A stretch of DNA of 57,279 nucleotides from Paenilisteria newyorkensis (lineage in GTDB: Bacteria; Bacillota; Bacilli; Lactobacillales; Listeriaceae). Position numbers and translations under genes: made by a program. Positions 54,656 through 57,279 of this stretch are shown here, in pieces. The notes beneath the pieces were generated by a model. The model saw only the letters and a program-made list of their open reading frames with translations. It was not told where the DNA came from and did not search any database. Within the stretch, counting starts at the first letter, position 1. The number at the start of each line of letters is the position of its first letter. The stretch spans positions 1-57,279 of the forward strand of contig NZ_JNFB01000017.1 of NCBI RefSeq assembly GCF_000766145.1, read 5' to 3'.

Positions 54656-55019
54656 AGTAAAAGTCACGAGCAACCGACGTTTCAGGAAATCATTTATTCA
54701 TGCCGTTACAGGTGTTAAAACAGCGATTTTAGAAGAACGCCATATGCGTGTCCATATTACCGCTGGGATGATTGTGATTATTTGTGGTGTTTTTTTCAAA
54801 GTAACAAAGATCGAGTGGTTATTTTTGATTTTCTCGATTTTCAACGTATTGACATTTGAAATGATTAATACGGCGATAGAACGCGCAGTGGATGTGGCAA
54901 CAGAAGACTTCCATCCCTATGCAAAAAAAGCGAAAGATGTCGCAGCAGGAGCGGTTTTACTAGCTTCGATTTGTTCGGCGGTTATTGGACTCTTTATTTT
55001 TATACCAAAATTATTTTAA
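54633..55019 (+). CDS. dgkA: Undecaprenol kinase (DgkA family)
   Basis: Small membrane kinase of 128 residues with three hydrophobic helices (about 44-62, 65-80, 104-125). The active-site helix is [13 protein letters not shown], with the catalytic and metal-binding glutamates. The N-terminal [27 protein letters not shown] lies along the membrane. Gram-positive members phosphorylate undecaprenol to recycle the cell-wall lipid carrier, in contrast to E. coli DgkA. ATG 54633 overlaps ybeY by 23 bp; ATG 54639 is also possible. Confidence 0.94.
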   Translation: MRMDSKDKVKVTSNRRFRKSFIHAVTGVKTAILEERHMRVHITAGMIVIICGVFFKVTKIEWLFLIFSIFNVLTFEMINTAIERAVDVATEDFHPYAKKAKDVAAGAVLLASICSAVIGLFIFIPKLF

Positions 55020-56338
<1,319 letters not shown>

Positions 56339-56343
56339 GAAAC

Positions 56344-56385
56344 AAAAAAACAGAACCGACTCCAAAAAAGTCCGTTCTGTTTTTT
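56344..56385. terminator. Bidirectional terminator after era
   Basis: AAAAACAGAAC pairs with GTTCTGTTTTT, with GAC/GTC inside, flanked by A and T runs, between convergent era and the DUF4352-like gene. Confidence 0.88.
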
Positions 56386-56399
56386 CGTATGGTGCAACC

Positions 56400-57095
56400 T
56401 TATTTTATACTGCCACTCCACGACGCGTCATAACACGCAATGTGAAACGGCCCATCCCCATAAACATCGAAATAAATCTCCTTCGTCACTTTGGTTCCAG
56501 GTTTCACAACGACGCGCCAATCCTCTTTATACGCGTTATCACCCTCGAGTCCATCCTTATCATAAATCAAGAAATCATCGGCATAATATGTCGTCGAACG
56601 AACATCTTTATTCTCAATCGTCACGGTTGCTTTTACGTAGTAACCAGCCATCGGACTATGGAATTCTTTGTCGCCGGCCCATTTCTCGATTTTTGTGACG
56701 TTGACAAACACATTATCCTCTATCTCAGCCATTTGCCCAACTTTGTACTCGGTATATTCATCTGAAAAATAATCGTAATCCTCATCATAATATTCCTCGG
56801 AGTCATCATACGGATCGTCCTCGCCTCCCGTATCATCATAGTTTGAGCCATCCATCAAATCATCGTACATCATCGAACGGTCGCCCATCATCATGTCATG
56901 AGAGTAACCCCCACTAAAAATAAGGCTCATGGCAAAAACCCCACAAAAAATAATCCCAAGAAAAGTCGCAGAGGAAGTCATAATTGCTCCAGGCATCTTG
57001 TTTTTCCTAACTACAAGCAGAATAATACCAACAATCAGCGCGACTAGACAAAGAAATAAGAAGAATCCAGAAAATAAAATCAGTGCTACCATCAT
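56400..57095 (-). CDS. Membrane protein with DUF4352-like extracellular domain
   Basis: A 231-residue membrane protein. Two hydrophobic segments (about 4-28 and 42-62) flank a short basic loop RKNKMPG. A Met/Asp/Tyr-rich acidic stretch (about 67-112: MMMGDRSMMYDD, GGEDDPYDDSEEYYDEDYDYFSDEY) leads to a C-terminal beta domain that begins YKVGQMAEIEDNVFVNVTKIEKW, like the start of DUF4352 (telobox-like) domains, and ends FHIACYDASWSGSIK. Function unknown. The start ATG 57095 (or 57092) has GGGAG rather far upstream. A perfect 16-bp palindrome covers its likely -10, suggesting a dedicated repressor. Confidence 0.82.
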   Translation of the reverse strand: MMVALILFSGFFLFLCLVALIVGIILLVVRKNKMPGAIMTSSATFLGIIFCGVFAMSLIFSGGYSHDMMMGDRSMMYDDLMDGSNYDDTGGEDDPYDDSEEYYDEDYDYFSDEYTEYKVGQMAEIEDNVFVNVTKIEKWAGDKEFHSPMAGYYVKATVTIENKDVRSTTYYADDFLIYDKDGLEGDNAYKEDWRVVVKPGTKVTKEIYFDVYGDGPFHIACYDASWSGSIK

Positions 57096-57126
57096 GTGAA
57101 AAACGCTCCCTTTATATCGTAATACT

Positions 57127-57142
57127 ACTATTGTACAATAGT
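57127..57142. promoter_or_regulatory. Perfect palindrome at the promoter of the DUF4352-like gene
   Basis: ACTATTGTACAATAGT is a 16-bp perfect palindrome. On the minus strand its TACAAT can be the -10, with TTTATT 17 bp upstream as -35, so a bound dimer would block RNA polymerase. Confidence 0.55.
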
Positions 57143-57279
57143 GCGCGCATTAAATAAACGAAAATCTGCCTTTTTTTCAAATTGGTGTTGTATAATAGAA
57201 GTTGAGTCTAGTGGTAGTAAGTCAAGTGAAAAGGAGTAGTTATTCGAGTAAAAACTTCGTTTTAAGACCGAACAAAACT
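57143..57279 (+). other. Right edge, upstream region of the next gene
   Basis: A TATAAT at 57191-57196 on the plus strand and AAAGGAG at 57229-57235 suggest the start of the next plus-strand transcript, but no start codon and frame can be fixed before the window ends. Confidence 0.4.

Overview
The window is a low-to-mid GC Bacillota chromosome segment. Its gene order matches what I remember of the Listeria core chromosome (the amtB-glnK, cymR, rarA ... era neighbourhood) and closely resembles the Bacillus subtilis yrv/yrr and yqe clusters. Listeriaceae is therefore the most likely source; no species is assigned. The assignment rests on recall, not on a search. I see no phage, transposase, CRISPR array, tRNA or rRNA gene.

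Layout. 0-3 kb (minus strand): a small membrane-anchored protein, the ammonium uptake pair glnK and amtB with two perfect GlnR/TnrA-type boxes upstream, and the cysteine regulator cymR. 3-11.8 kb: rarA, a 6S RNA gene with a consensus promoter, cysteine desulfurase and mnmA (tRNA 2-thiolation), an alpha/beta hydrolase, a TPR protein, recD2 and a DUF4180 gene. 11.8-16.3 kb: a two-component system divergent from a permease/ATPase ABC pair, resembling B. subtilis yclJK/yclIH. 16.3-20.3 kb: an isochorismatase-like hydrolase overlapping an EVE-domain gene, then a T-box-controlled alaS. 20.6-29.3 kb: ireB-type gene, ruvX, DUF1292 gene, dedA, mltG, trmR, udk, greA, a DUF1510 gene, mtnN and an M3 oligoendopeptidase. 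29.4-39.3 kb: the yqeG-yqeH-aroE-yhbY-nadD-yqeK-rsfS-methyltransferase run, comEA-comEB-comEC and holA. 39.6-50 kb: divergent rpsT and lepA, hemW, the CIRCE-controlled hrcA-grpE-dnaK-dnaJ heat-shock cluster, prmA and rsmE. 50-56.4 kb: rpsU-yqeY, then phoH, pgpH, ybeY, dgkA, cdd and era. 56.4-57.1 kb: a DUF4352-like membrane protein on the minus strand.

Most genes are housekeeping: translation and tRNA modification, ribosome assembly, DNA repair, nucleotide salvage, protein folding and DNA uptake. They lie in tight runs with short or overlapping junctions and many TTG or GTG starts.

The most unusual content is intergenic. Five copies of an element of about 120-140 bp lie after alaS, after the DUF1292 gene, twice after greA, and between dnaK and dnaJ. 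Each has a conserved core, and four have long terminal arms that differ between copies yet stay self-complementary. Three internal stems show compensatory changes, and every G.U-type position I examined is a wobble on the same strand of the element. This is the signature of a structure selected as single-stranded RNA or DNA. A second, looser repeat family (a core of about 22 bp next to an exchangeable hairpin) sits upstream of the cysteine desulfurase gene and downstream of rpsT. Whether either family is already catalogued cannot be told from the sequence.
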